9,479 bases of DNA. Source: Pseudomonadota bacterium. GTDB taxonomy: Bacteria; Pseudomonadota; Alphaproteobacteria; Acetobacterales; Acetobacteraceae. The position numbers and the translations under genes were made by a program. The DNA lies in the NCBI GenBank assembly GCA_021826485.1, contig JAKAZX010000137.1:1-9479 (forward strand), read 5' to 3'. This document shows positions 1 through 6,286 of the stretch, piece after piece. A model generated the notes under the pieces. The model was not told the DNA's origin and searched no databases. It saw nothing but the letters and a program-made list of their open reading frames with translations. Position 1 is the first letter of the stretch, and each line of letters opens with the position of its first letter.

Positions 1-1263
1 GTTCAGCCCGACATCGATCAGGTCGAGCAGGCCGGTTTGCGGATCGAACCGCGCCTCGTCATGGAACGGCGCGTTGTCCATGCTGGATTCGTTGCGCGCG
101 CCGAAATGCGTGCCCTGGTACAGCCCGTCGCCGAGCGGCGAGGTGCCGTAGCTGGCAAGCCCGCTGTCCCCCGGATCGCGGCGGCGCCACCACCAGTCGT
201 GGTTGCGGGCGAGCGTCGGGTAGACGCGCGCCAGCAGCGCGATGCCGCCGCCATGCTGCGCCGCATGCCAGGCGGTGAAGGCGCCGACCGGGATCTGGCT
301 GCGATCGACCCAGGCATCCTTGGCGGTGACGAGGCAGGCGAGGTTGCCGTCCGGCGTGCTGCCCGCAAGCGCCGCCGCCAGCGTCTCGCGCGCGCATTCC
401 GGATCGAGCCGCGCCGCCATCGCCGCGGCATAGAGCTGGTCGTCCAGCCAGACGCCGAAGCCGCCGAACTTCGCCTGATCCCAGTTGCGGCTGAGCGCGA
501 TGTAGGGCCGCGCATTCGCCGCATCCCACAGCGTGTTCCAGGCCAGCGCATCGCGCATCGCATCGAGCGCGCCTTCGTGCCGGCCGGACTGGACGGGCAG
601 CGCCGGCTGCTCCGGCGGGGCGCGCAGCAATTCCTGCGCGCGGGCAACGGCGAGGTCGGCGCGGTCCGCGACCGCGGCGGCGAAGCGGTTGTCGCGGTGC
701 ATTTCCAGATTGCAGCGCAGCGCGAGGCACGCGGCTTCGGTGGCGCGGGAGGCGAGGTGCCAGTAACCCTCCCGCTCATACTCCGCGGCGAGGTCGGCGG
801 GCGTCGCGTGGCCGCTGACCAGCGCCGGCGCCACCGCCATCGCCACCGCGACATGGCGATGGCCGAGCGTGACCACGGCGCAGCGCGCGTCCGGCAGGTA
901 GCGGACGGGGCTGCCGTCATCGGCGGCGATGCACAGGTTCAGCCAGAAGCGCAGCCCCCATTCGCCGGTCGCGCGCGTCTGCCAGTCACCGACCACGCCG
1001 AACGGGTCCGGCTTGCGGTAGCGCAGCGCGAGGCGCGTGCCGGCATGGGCCAGCTCGATCTCGATCAGGCTGCCGTCCATCGCGTGCCGGCCGAGCCGCA
1101 CCGCCCCGCCGGCGCCGAACAGCATGGCGCGGCCGGTGCTGGCGGCATAGGCCAGCGGCGTCAGCCGCACGCCGAGCGGCAGGAACACCAGCTCCGCAGG
1201 CCGCGACGACCAGGTATTCCAGGCCCGCTCGACCGGCACGGTGGGATAGCGCGGTGCGGTCAT
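1..1263 (-). CDS. GH63/MGH1-like glycoside hydrolase, 3' end outside window
   Basis: The first 421 residues are visible and remain open to the left window edge. Residues about 15-145 are beta-rich, as expected for the N-terminal sandwich domain of this class. From about residue 230 the sequence looks like an (alpha/alpha)6 barrel. It carries SRNWDQAKFGG (258-268), VWLDDQLYAAAMAARLDPE (271-289), STPDGN (302-307) and NESSMDNAPFHDE (391-403). The last resembles the GH63 signature E-S-G-M/W-D-N that carries the catalytic acidic region; D396 is the candidate, by family analogy. GH63 includes YgjK-type alpha-glucosidases and mannosyl- or glucosylglycerate hydrolases; the substrate here cannot be assigned. 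No signal peptide is seen, so the enzyme is probably cytosolic. The ATG overlaps the upstream ATPase stop as ATGA, and its own ribosome binding site is weak, so translation is probably coupled to the transporter. The family call is firm; the specificity is unknown. Confidence 0.85.
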   Translation of the reverse strand, partial: MTAPRYPTVPVERAWNTWSSRPAELVFLPLGVRLTPLAYAASTGRAMLFGAGGAVRLGRHAMDGSLIEIELAHAGTRLALRYRKPDPFGVVGDWQTRATGEWGLRFWLNLCIAADDGSPVRYLPDARCAVVTLGHRHVAVAMAVAPALVSGHATPADLAAEYEREGYWHLASRATEAACLALRCNLEMHRDNRFAAAVADRADLAVARAQELLRAPPEQPALPVQSGRHEGALDAMRDALAWNTLWDAANARPYIALSRNWDQAKFGGFGVWLDDQLYAAAMAARLDPECARETLAAALAGSTPDGNLACLVTAKDAWVDRSQIPVGAFTAWHAAQHGGGIALLARVYPTLARNHDWWWRRRDPGDSGLASYGTSPLGDGLYQGTHFGARNESSMDNAPFHDEARFDPQTGLLDLIDVGLN

Positions 1264-2312
1264 GCCGCCACCACGACGCTGTGCGCCGGCGCCCAATGCA
1301 GCACCACGCGCTGGCCGAGGGCGGCGGCCGGCACGTCGCGGTTCTGCGCGAACACGCGCAGCAGCGTCCCGTCCTCCGCCGCCAGCAGGAAGGTCGAAGC
1401 CGCGCCGGCATAGATGATCTGCTGCACGATGGCCGGCAGCGTGTTGCCATCAGCCGCGGAGTCCGCGGTATCCAGCCCGATCTTTTCCGGCCGCACGGCG
1501 AGCGTCACCGCGCTGCCGGGCGACGGCAGCGGATCGGCGGTGCGCAGCAGCCGGCCGGAGACCACCACGCCGTCCGCCGTCGCGGTGCCGGCGAGGAAGT
1601 TCGCATCGCCCAGGAAGGACGCGGCGAAGCGGCTGCGCGGACGCTCGTACACCTCGGCCGGCGCACCACTCTGCACGATGCGGCCGTGGTCGAGGATCGC
1701 CACGGTGTCGGAAAGCGTCAACGCCTCCTCCTGGTCATGCGTCACGAAGATCGTGGTCAGGTTCAGCGTACGCTGGATCCGGCGCAATTCCACCTGCATT
1801 TCCTGGCGCAGCCGCCGGTCGAGTGCCGACAGCGGCTCGTCCAGCAGCAGCACGCGCGGGCCGGTGACGATGGCGCGGGCGAGTGCCACGCGCTGCTGCT
1901 GGCCGCCGGAAAGCTGCGCCGGGCGCCGCGCCTCGAACCCGCCGAGCCGCACCAGGTCCAGCGTCGCGCGCGCGCGGGCGATCGCGTCGGTGCCGCGCAC
2001 GCCGCGGCGGTGCAGACCGAACAGCACGTTCTGCAGCACCGTCATGTGCGGAAACAGCGCATAGGACTGGAACACCATGCCGATCTGCCGGCGCCAGACC
2101 GGGGTATCGGTCACCGTCTCCCCGCCGATGCGCACGCTGCCGCGGTCCGGCGTCTCGAAGCCGGCGATGATGCGCAGCAGCGTGGTCTTGCCCGAGCCGG
2201 ACGGGCCGAGCAGGCTGGTGAGCATCCCGGGCGCAAACGCCGCGCTGACATCATCCAGCACCGGGACCGCGCCGAATCCCTTGCTGACGCCTGCAACATC
2301 AACGCCGACCAA
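1260..2312 (-). CDS. Polyamine-type (PotA-like) ABC importer ATP-binding protein
   Basis: This is the nucleotide-binding subunit that powers the importer encoded just upstream, acting on the cytoplasmic face of the membrane. In a 350-residue product the motifs are Walker A GPSGSGKT (36-43), Q-loop Q81 within MVFQSYALFPHMT, signature LSGGQQQR (133-140), Walker B LLLDEP (154-159), D-loop SALD (161-164) and H-loop H191. A C-terminal TOBE-like domain follows, with AVRPEKIGL. The organisation and length fit the PotA/FbpC (CUT1-like) group. The start chosen is TTG at 2312. It has GGGAGG five bases upstream, and the mature frame begins VGVDVAGVSKGFG, which is where this family begins. An ATG at 2393 would add 27 unlikely residues lying within the preceding permease gene. 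With the TTG start the gene overlaps the permease 3' end by 14 bases. Confidence 0.93.
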   Translation of the reverse strand: MVGVDVAGVSKGFGAVPVLDDVSAAFAPGMLTSLLGPSGSGKTTLLRIIAGFETPDRGSVRIGGETVTDTPVWRRQIGMVFQSYALFPHMTVLQNVLFGLHRRGVRGTDAIARARATLDLVRLGGFEARRPAQLSGGQQQRVALARAIVTGPRVLLLDEPLSALDRRLRQEMQVELRRIQRTLNLTTIFVTHDQEEALTLSDTVAILDHGRIVQSGAPAEVYERPRSRFAASFLGDANFLAGTATADGVVVSGRLLRTADPLPSPGSAVTLAVRPEKIGLDTADSAADGNTLPAIVQQIIYAGAASTFLLAAEDGTLLRVFAQNRDVPAAALGQRVVLHWAPAHSVVVAA

Positions 2313-3078
2313 GAAAGCCTCCCACCCCGGCAAGCCGGGCGAAGCCCAGCAGCAGAACGACCGACGCCGCAAGCAGCGCCGTGGACACGGCATTGATCTC
2401 AGGCGTGAAACCCGAGCGGATCGCGCCGTAGATCAGCACCGGCAGCGTGGTGACCCCCGGGGTCGCCAGGAAATAGGAGATCACGAACTGATCGAGGGAA
2501 ACGGCGAAGGCGAACAGCGCCGCGGCGACCACGCTCGGCAGCAGCAGCGGCAGCGTCACGCTGCGGAACGCATCAGCCGGCGTCGCGCCGAGGCTTTTCG
2601 CCGCGTCTTCGAGATTGGGCGGCAGCGCCTTCAGCCCCGGCCCGACGACGAGAACGACATAGGGGGTGGCGAGTGCGACATGGCCGAGCATCATGCTGTG
2701 CAGGCCGCGGCCGATGCCGGTCCAGGAGAAGAACACCAGCATGGCGGTGCCGCTGATCAGCCAAGGAATGCCGATCGGCGGCAGCAGCAGCGCCTGCAGC
2801 ACGCCGCGCCCACGCAGGTCTGGCCGCGCCAGCGCCACCGCCGCCAGCGTGCCGATCGCGGTCGCGACGACGCAGGTGACCAGCGCCACCAGCAGGCTGT
2901 TGCGCGTCGCCAGAAGGATAGCATCGTCGCCGGCCAGGGCGGCGAACCAGTGCAGCGAGAAGTGCAGCGGCAGCGCATAGAGCGGCGAGGCGTTCAGCCC
3001 CATCGCCACCATCACCGCGACCGGCACATACAGGAAGGCCAGCACCAGGGCGAGCCAGGCACGCGCGAGCGGGCGCAT
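2299..3078 (-). CDS. PotC-like ABC transporter permease
   Basis: This is the second inner-membrane permease of the importer, 259 residues with about six hydrophobic segments (roughly 7-28, 58-84, 95-118, 130-152, 178-200 and 228-250). The EAA-type cytoplasmic loop that contacts the ATPase reads LEDAAKSLGA (156-165), followed by VTLPLLLPS (174-182). The C-terminal stretch SLDQFVISYFL...TLPVLIYGAIRSGFTPEINA is typical of PotC-class permeases. The start chosen is ATG at 3078, giving MRPLARAWLALVLAFLYVP, a normal first membrane helix. A longer frame to 3171 would add a cysteine- and arginine-rich stretch that reads through the previous gene. Four bases separate it from the upstream permease stop. 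The Shine-Dalgarno sequence is weak, so coupling is likely. Confidence 0.93.
   Translation of the reverse strand: MRPLARAWLALVLAFLYVPVAVMVAMGLNASPLYALPLHFSLHWFAALAGDDAILLATRNSLLVALVTCVVATAIGTLAAVALARPDLRGRGVLQALLLPPIGIPWLISGTAMLVFFSWTGIGRGLHSMMLGHVALATPYVVLVVGPGLKALPPNLEDAAKSLGATPADAFRSVTLPLLLPSVVAAALFAFAVSLDQFVISYFLATPGVTTLPVLIYGAIRSGFTPEINAVSTALLAASVVLLLGFARLAGVGGFLGRR
2318..2323 (-). promoter_or_regulatory. Ribosome binding site deciding the TTG start of the ATPase
   Basis: GGGAGG on the minus strand lies five bases (CTTTC) before TTG at 2312-2310. No in-frame ATG occurs near the conserved N-terminus, so this strong Shine-Dalgarno sequence is what selects the TTG. It lies inside the last codons of the upstream permease gene. 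Confidence 0.75.
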
Positions 3079-3082
3079 CCGG

Positions 3083-3970
3083 TCAGGCCGCCGGGCGCAG
3101 GCGCGATGCGCCGTACAGCACACCGAACAGCAGCAGCACCGCGGCCAGCATGGTGAAGGACAGGGCGGCACCGAGCGGCCAGTCGAACGCCTGGGTGAAC
3201 TGATCCTCGATCACCGTGCCCATCGTCACGCCGACGCGCCCGCCGAGAATGCGCGGCTCCATGAACGAGCCGATCACCGGGACGAAGATCAGCACCGCGC
3301 CGGAGAGCAGGCCGGGCAGCGAGATCGGCAGCAGGATGCGCGCGAAAATCACCGGCGCCCGCGCGCCGAGGCCGCGCGCCGCCTCGATCAGCGCCGGGTC
3401 GATGGCGGCGAGCGAGACGTAGCAGGTCAGGATCATGTACGGCAGATACGCATGCACGAGGCCGATCACGATCGCCGGGAAGGTGTAGAGCAGGTCGCTG
3501 ACGCGCCAGCCGGGAATGACGGCGCCGAGCGCACGATCGAGCAGCCCGTGATCGGCCAGCACCATCGTCCAGGACAGCACGCGCACCAGCCCGCTGGTCC
3601 AGAACGGCAGGATGGTCAGCAGGAAGATCGCATCGCGCGCCCGCCCGCGCACCGCCCGCGACAGCGCCAGCGCCGCCGGCCAGCCGATCAGCGCGCACAG
3701 CCCGGTGGTCCACAGCCCGAGCGCGAGCGACCGCCACGCGACATGCAGCAGATAGGGCTTGCGCACGAAGGCCAGATAATTCTCCGCGGTGAAGGCGGCC
3801 GGGTGGTGCGGCGCGGGCACGCCGGTCAGCAGGCTGAAATACAGCATGCCGGCCAGCGGCAGGAACACCGCGACGGCGAGCCACAGATAGGTCGGCGCCA
3901 GCAGGGCCGCGGTTGCGGCGGTCCCGGTGCGGCGGGGCCGAGGCCCCGCCGCGTGCCGTTCAGCCGGCAT
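3083..3970 (-). CDS. PotB-like ABC transporter permease
   Basis: This is the first inner-membrane permease of the importer, 295 residues. Hydrophobic segments lie at about 22-44, 80-105, 114-138, 162-188, 218-236 and 266-288. The EAA loop is EAARGLGARAPVIFARILLP (196-215). Features such as FWTSGLVRVLSW (123-134) and IGSFMEPRILGG (233-244) are characteristic of PotB/PotH-class proteins. The only reasonable start is ATG at 3970, with GAAGG six bases upstream. It overlaps the 3' end of the binding-protein gene by 11 bases. The N-terminal tail (1-20) is rich in Pro, Arg and Ala. Its codons 7-14 coincide with a strong inverted repeat, described separately, so the tail may be shaped by an RNA structure rather than by protein function. 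Confidence 0.94.
   Translation of the reverse strand: MPAERHAAGPRPRRTGTAATAALLAPTYLWLAVAVFLPLAGMLYFSLLTGVPAPHHPAAFTAENYLAFVRKPYLLHVAWRSLALGLWTTGLCALIGWPAALALSRAVRGRARDAIFLLTILPFWTSGLVRVLSWTMVLADHGLLDRALGAVIPGWRVSDLLYTFPAIVIGLVHAYLPYMILTCYVSLAAIDPALIEAARGLGARAPVIFARILLPISLPGLLSGAVLIFVPVIGSFMEPRILGGRVGVTMGTVIEDQFTQAFDWPLGAALSFTMLAAVLLLFGVLYGASRLRPAA
3929..3952 (-). other. Perfect inverted repeat/hairpin just downstream of the binding-protein stop
   Basis: Arms 3929-3939 (GCGGCGGGGCC on the plus strand) and 3942-3952 are exact reverse complements around a GA centre. In minus-strand RNA this can fold as a nine-pair, almost all G-C stem with a six-base loop. It begins eight bases after the binding-protein stop codon (3962-3960) and lies inside codons 7-14 of the PotB-like permease. 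There is no following U-run, so it is not an intrinsic terminator. By analogy with malE-malF-type operons it could protect the binding-protein mRNA or lower downstream expression. That role is inferred. Confidence 0.6.
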
Positions 3971-5039
3971 AGAATGCCTTCATCTCCGACCACAGATCGA
4001 CGAACGCCTTGCGCCGTTCGTCGGGCAGCGTGGACATGAACTGCAGGGCGGAGATGTATTCCGCCTTGTGGATGGTGCGGATCGGATTGTCGGGGGCGAG
4101 TTCCGACATCGCCTTGGCATTGGCGGACGCGGCGGCGCCGGCATCCTTCGCCCATTGCAGATAGAAACTCGGGTCGATCATGAAGTTGATGAATTTTAGC
4201 GCCGCCGCCTTGTTCTTTGCCGCGCTGGGCACCGAAAGCCCGTCCAGCCAGCCGATCGCGCCTTCCTTCGGCACGATGAAATCGACCGGCAGGTTATAGC
4301 GCTTCTGCGCCCGCGCCGCGGCGCCGGACCAGTAGATCGCTACATCGAAGGCGCCGGCGACGAACGCCTTGTTCCACTCGCTCTCGCTCGACCAGATCAG
4401 CTTTATGTTCGGCTTCATCGCCGTCAGCCTCTGCTTGATCGCACCGAGATCGGTGGGCGCGTTGATGCTCTGGCCGGTCATCAGCGCGCCGATCCCCACC
4501 TCCGTCACCGCATCGTCGAACAGCGCTGCACGGTTCTTGTAGGCCGGATCGCTCAGCACCGCGTAACTGTCGGCGCCCTTGACGACGCCGCGGCGCACCG
4601 CCAGCGAGTTCATGCCCCAGACCCAGGAAATGCCGTAATGCTTGCCGCCTTCGGTCAGGTTGGCGTGGTCGCGCAGCGCCGGCGTCAGGTCCTTTGCATT
4701 CGGCACCTGCGACAGGTCGATCGCCTCGATCAGCCCGTCGGCGGCGATCGTGCGCGTGCGCGCCGAGTTGATCAGCGCGACATCATAGGCGCCGGGATTG
4801 CTGCGCAGCTTGGTGACCATCTCCGGCTCGGAATTGAAGTAGTCGTGCCGCACCGTGATGCCGGTGTGCTCGGCGAACAGCTTCAGCGCCCAGGCCTCGT
4901 CGGTGCCGTAGCCCTGCCAGTTCAGGACGGTGATGGTCTCCGCCGCCGCCGCGGGGCGGCTGCGCGCCCCCAGCGCCGCCGCGACCAGCGCGGCCCCCAT
5001 TGTCGCGTTCACACCGCGCCGGCTGATCGAACCGCCCAT
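3960..5039 (-). CDS. Polyamine-type periplasmic substrate-binding protein (PotD/PotF-like)
   Basis: This is a 359-residue extracytoplasmic solute receptor, first gene of the importer operon. The N-terminus MGGSISRRGVNATMGAALVA has a twin-arginine-like SRR followed by a hydrophobic stretch, with likely cleavage after the alanine run near residue 33; Tat export is possible. The mature part opens ETITVLNWQGYGTDE (34-48), matching the PotD-type start. Compared from memory with E. coli PotD, ligand-region counterparts are visible: W41 and Y44, D175/D176 and E180, W237, and W264-x-D266 in GWLDGLSVP. The W-x-D motif is where PotD contacts the amine. This supports an amine-bearing ligand but not a specific polyamine. 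The start is ATG at 5039 with AGGGGG five bases upstream. An ATG at 5069 would overlap the promoter -10 region. The gene is somewhat less GC-rich than its neighbours. Confidence 0.92.
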   Translation of the reverse strand: MGGSISRRGVNATMGAALVAAALGARSRPAAAAETITVLNWQGYGTDEAWALKLFAEHTGITVRHDYFNSEPEMVTKLRSNPGAYDVALINSARTRTIAADGLIEAIDLSQVPNAKDLTPALRDHANLTEGGKHYGISWVWGMNSLAVRRGVVKGADSYAVLSDPAYKNRAALFDDAVTEVGIGALMTGQSINAPTDLGAIKQRLTAMKPNIKLIWSSESEWNKAFVAGAFDVAIYWSGAAARAQKRYNLPVDFIVPKEGAIGWLDGLSVPSAAKNKAAALKFINFMIDPSFYLQWAKDAGAAASANAKAMSELAPDNPIRTIHKAEYISALQFMSTLPDERRKAFVDLWSEMKAFYAG

Positions 5040-5044
5040 CGCAT

Positions 5045-5050
5045 CCCCCT
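5045..5050 (-). promoter_or_regulatory. Ribosome binding site of the binding-protein gene
   Basis: AGGGGG on the minus strand is five bases upstream of ATG 5039-5037. It selects this start over the in-frame ATG at 5069, which would add ten residues in front of the export signal. Confidence 0.8.
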
Positions 5051-5066
5051 GTTGATCGTTAGTACA

Positions 5067-5095
5067 CATATGACTCGGTTCGCCCGCGCCGTCAA
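5067..5095 (-). promoter_or_regulatory. Likely sigma70-type promoter of the transporter operon
   Basis: On the minus strand TTGACG (5095-5090) is followed by a 17-base spacer and CATATG (5072-5067). The -35 matches five of six consensus bases and the -10 only three of six. Transcription would begin near 5060, giving a 5' leader of about 20 bases with the AGGGGG ribosome binding site. The -35 lies in one arm of the inverted repeat at 5091-5177, which would allow regulation. It was found by eye and is not demonstrated. Confidence 0.5.
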
Positions 5096-5177
5096 TCGGT
5101 CGGAGGCTTCGGCGAATTCATCCGCTGGCGCCTGCCCATCCGTCCGCCGCGCGCTACAACCGGGGCGACCGATTGAC
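5091..5177. repeat. Perfect 12-bp inverted repeat in the divergent intergenic region
   Basis: GTCAATCGGTCG at 5091-5102 is the exact reverse complement of CGACCGATTGAC at 5166-5177, with 63 bases between the arms. The left arm covers most of the transporter -35 element (TTGAC on the minus strand). The right arm ends just before the ribosome binding site (GAGGAG, 5179-5184) of the phosphatase gene. The same 12-mer thus faces outward toward both divergent genes. A shared operator for one regulator is a reasonable guess; no regulator gene is in the window. Confidence 0.5.
5132..5160 (+). promoter_or_regulatory. Weak candidate promoter for the phosphatase gene
   Basis: CTGCCC (5132-5137) and TACAAC (5155-5160) are separated by 17 bases. 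The -10 matches four of six consensus bases and the -35 three of six. Transcription would start near 5167, at the right arm of the inverted repeat and ahead of the GAGGAG ribosome binding site. It is the best candidate seen between the divergent genes, but weak. Confidence 0.25.
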
Positions 5178-5193
5178 CGAGGAGCCGCCCACG

Positions 5194-5772
5194 ATGGCAA
5201 CGACCCCGCCCTTCCGCATCACCGTCTGCGGCATCGAGGAACTGGCCGGCCACACCGCCGCCGGCGTCAGCCACGTGCTGTCGATCCTCGACCCGGAATG
5301 GCCGGTTCCGGAGGCGTTCGGCAGCTTCGGCGAGCACGAGAAGCTGGAGCTGCGCTTCCACGACGTGATCGAGGACACGGCCGGCCAGGACGGCCCGCGC
5401 GAGGCGCATGTGGAGCAACTGCTGCGCTTCGGCCGCGACCTGATGGCCGCACCGCCGCCGGAGGCACATCTGCTGGTGCACTGCCACGCCGGCATCTCGC
5501 GCTCGACCGCCTCGATGACGCTGATCCTGGCGCAGGCGATGCCCGACACCCCCGCCGCGGAGGTGCTGGCGGAGGTGCAGCGCATCCGCGAGAAGGCCTG
5601 GCCGAACCTGCGCATCATCGAGATGGGCGATGCGATGCTCGGACGCGGCGGGACGCTGGTGGCCGCCAGCCACGACATCTACCGGCGCCAGTTGGCCCGG
5701 CGGCCGTGGCTGGCCGAGGAGATGACGCGGATGGGCCGGGCACGCGAGGTGGCGGCCGGCAAGGCGGGCTGA
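5194..5772 (+). CDS. Protein-tyrosine/dual-specificity-like phosphatase
   Basis: This 192-residue protein carries the cysteine-phosphatase signature VHCHAGISRSTA (95-106), a C-x5-R loop with nucleophile C97 and phosphate-binding R103. FHDVIED (55-61) holds D57 and D61, candidates for the general acid. It resembles the predicted bacterial tyrosine phosphatases of the COG5350 type and would hydrolyse a phosphoester through a cysteinyl-phosphate intermediate in the cytoplasm; the substrate is unknown. No signal peptide or membrane segment is seen. The start is ATG at 5194, with GAGGAG (5179-5184) nine bases upstream. A TTG at 5173 would lie before that ribosome binding site and is less likely. 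The gene is divergent from the transporter operon and converges with the DoxX gene, so it is probably transcribed alone. Confidence 0.85.
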   Translation: MATTPPFRITVCGIEELAGHTAAGVSHVLSILDPEWPVPEAFGSFGEHEKLELRFHDVIEDTAGQDGPREAHVEQLLRFGRDLMAAPPPEAHLLVHCHAGISRSTASMTLILAQAMPDTPAAEVLAEVQRIREKAWPNLRIIEMGDAMLGRGGTLVAASHDIYRRQLARRPWLAEEMTRMGRAREVAAGKAG

Positions 5773-5798
5773 GGCGCAGGTGGGCGCGGCAGCCGCCG

Positions 5799-6194
5799 TC
5801 ACCCCCCCGACCGCGCCGCGTCCACGCCGAATGCGCCGCCGCCGGCAGCGGCGAGATAGAGAAACACGAAGCAGAACAGGATCGCCGCATCGCCGCCGTT
5901 CAGCAACGGGAAGAAGTTGCGCGGCAGGTGGATCATGAAATAGCCGATCGCCATTTCGCCCGACAGCAGGAAGGCGACCGGCCGGGTGAACAGCCCGATC
6001 GTCAGCAGCACTCCCCCGGCAACCTCCAGCACGCCGGCGAACCACAGCAGGGTGAACGGCGTCAACTGCATCCCGCCCGGCAGCGGCGCCGGAAACCCCG
6101 CCAGCTTCTGCAGGCCGTGCTCCAGGAACAGCAGCGCGGCGACGATGCGCAGCAGGCTCAGCAGCCAGGGCGACACGACGGCGAGACGGTTCAT
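5799..6194 (-). CDS. DoxX family integral membrane protein
   Basis: This 131-residue hydrophobic protein has four likely membrane segments, at about 8-25, 45-68, 71-88 and 101-118. Typical DoxX-family features are LFLEHGLQKLAGFP (22-35), a Glu in the second helix (LEVAGG, 56-61), GEMAIGYFMIHLPRNFFP (79-96) and LNGGDAAILFC (98-108). DoxX proteins sit in the inner membrane and have been linked to quinone-dependent redox or oxidative-stress responses in some bacteria; the role here is not assignable. The start is ATG at 6194 with GGAAGGA six bases upstream. The stop faces the phosphatase stop across 26 bases with no convincing terminator between them. The gene is monocistronic and divergent from hisG. 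Confidence 0.88.
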   Translation of the reverse strand: MNRLAVVSPWLLSLLRIVAALLFLEHGLQKLAGFPAPLPGGMQLTPFTLLWFAGVLEVAGGVLLTIGLFTRPVAFLLSGEMAIGYFMIHLPRNFFPLLNGGDAAILFCFVFLYLAAAGGGAFGVDAARSGG

Positions 6195-6286
6195 GGCAGA
6201 TCCTTCCGTGGCGAAATCGCAACGCGAAGTCTGCGCGGGGGCACCGGCTTCCGCAACCCGGCGGATCGGTGTAGAGGGCGCGCGCC
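6195..6286. other. Divergent intergenic region between doxX-like gene and hisG
   Basis: These 92 bases must hold the promoters for both the DoxX-family gene (minus) and hisG (plus). I see the ribosome binding sites GGAAGGA (minus) and GAGGG (6274-6278, plus), but no convincing -35/-10 pair. There is also no histidine-rich leader peptide or attenuator. Confidence 0.5.

Noticed and set aside
37..1413. 458-residue open frame on the plus strand
   Set aside because: It is antisense to the GH63-like hydrolase and the ATPase end. Its composition is Arg/Ala/Gly/Pro-rich with no recognisable domain, as expected from stop-poor high-GC DNA.
5173..5193. TTG start for the phosphatase, or TTGACC as its -35 box
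   Set aside because: The TTG precedes the GAGGAG ribosome binding site that serves ATG 5194. A -35 here would put the transcription start inside the coding sequence.
5773..5798. Possible bidirectional terminator between the convergent phosphatase and DoxX genes
   Set aside because: GCGGCAGCCGC is self-complementary but leaves no room for a loop, and no T-run flanks it on either strand.
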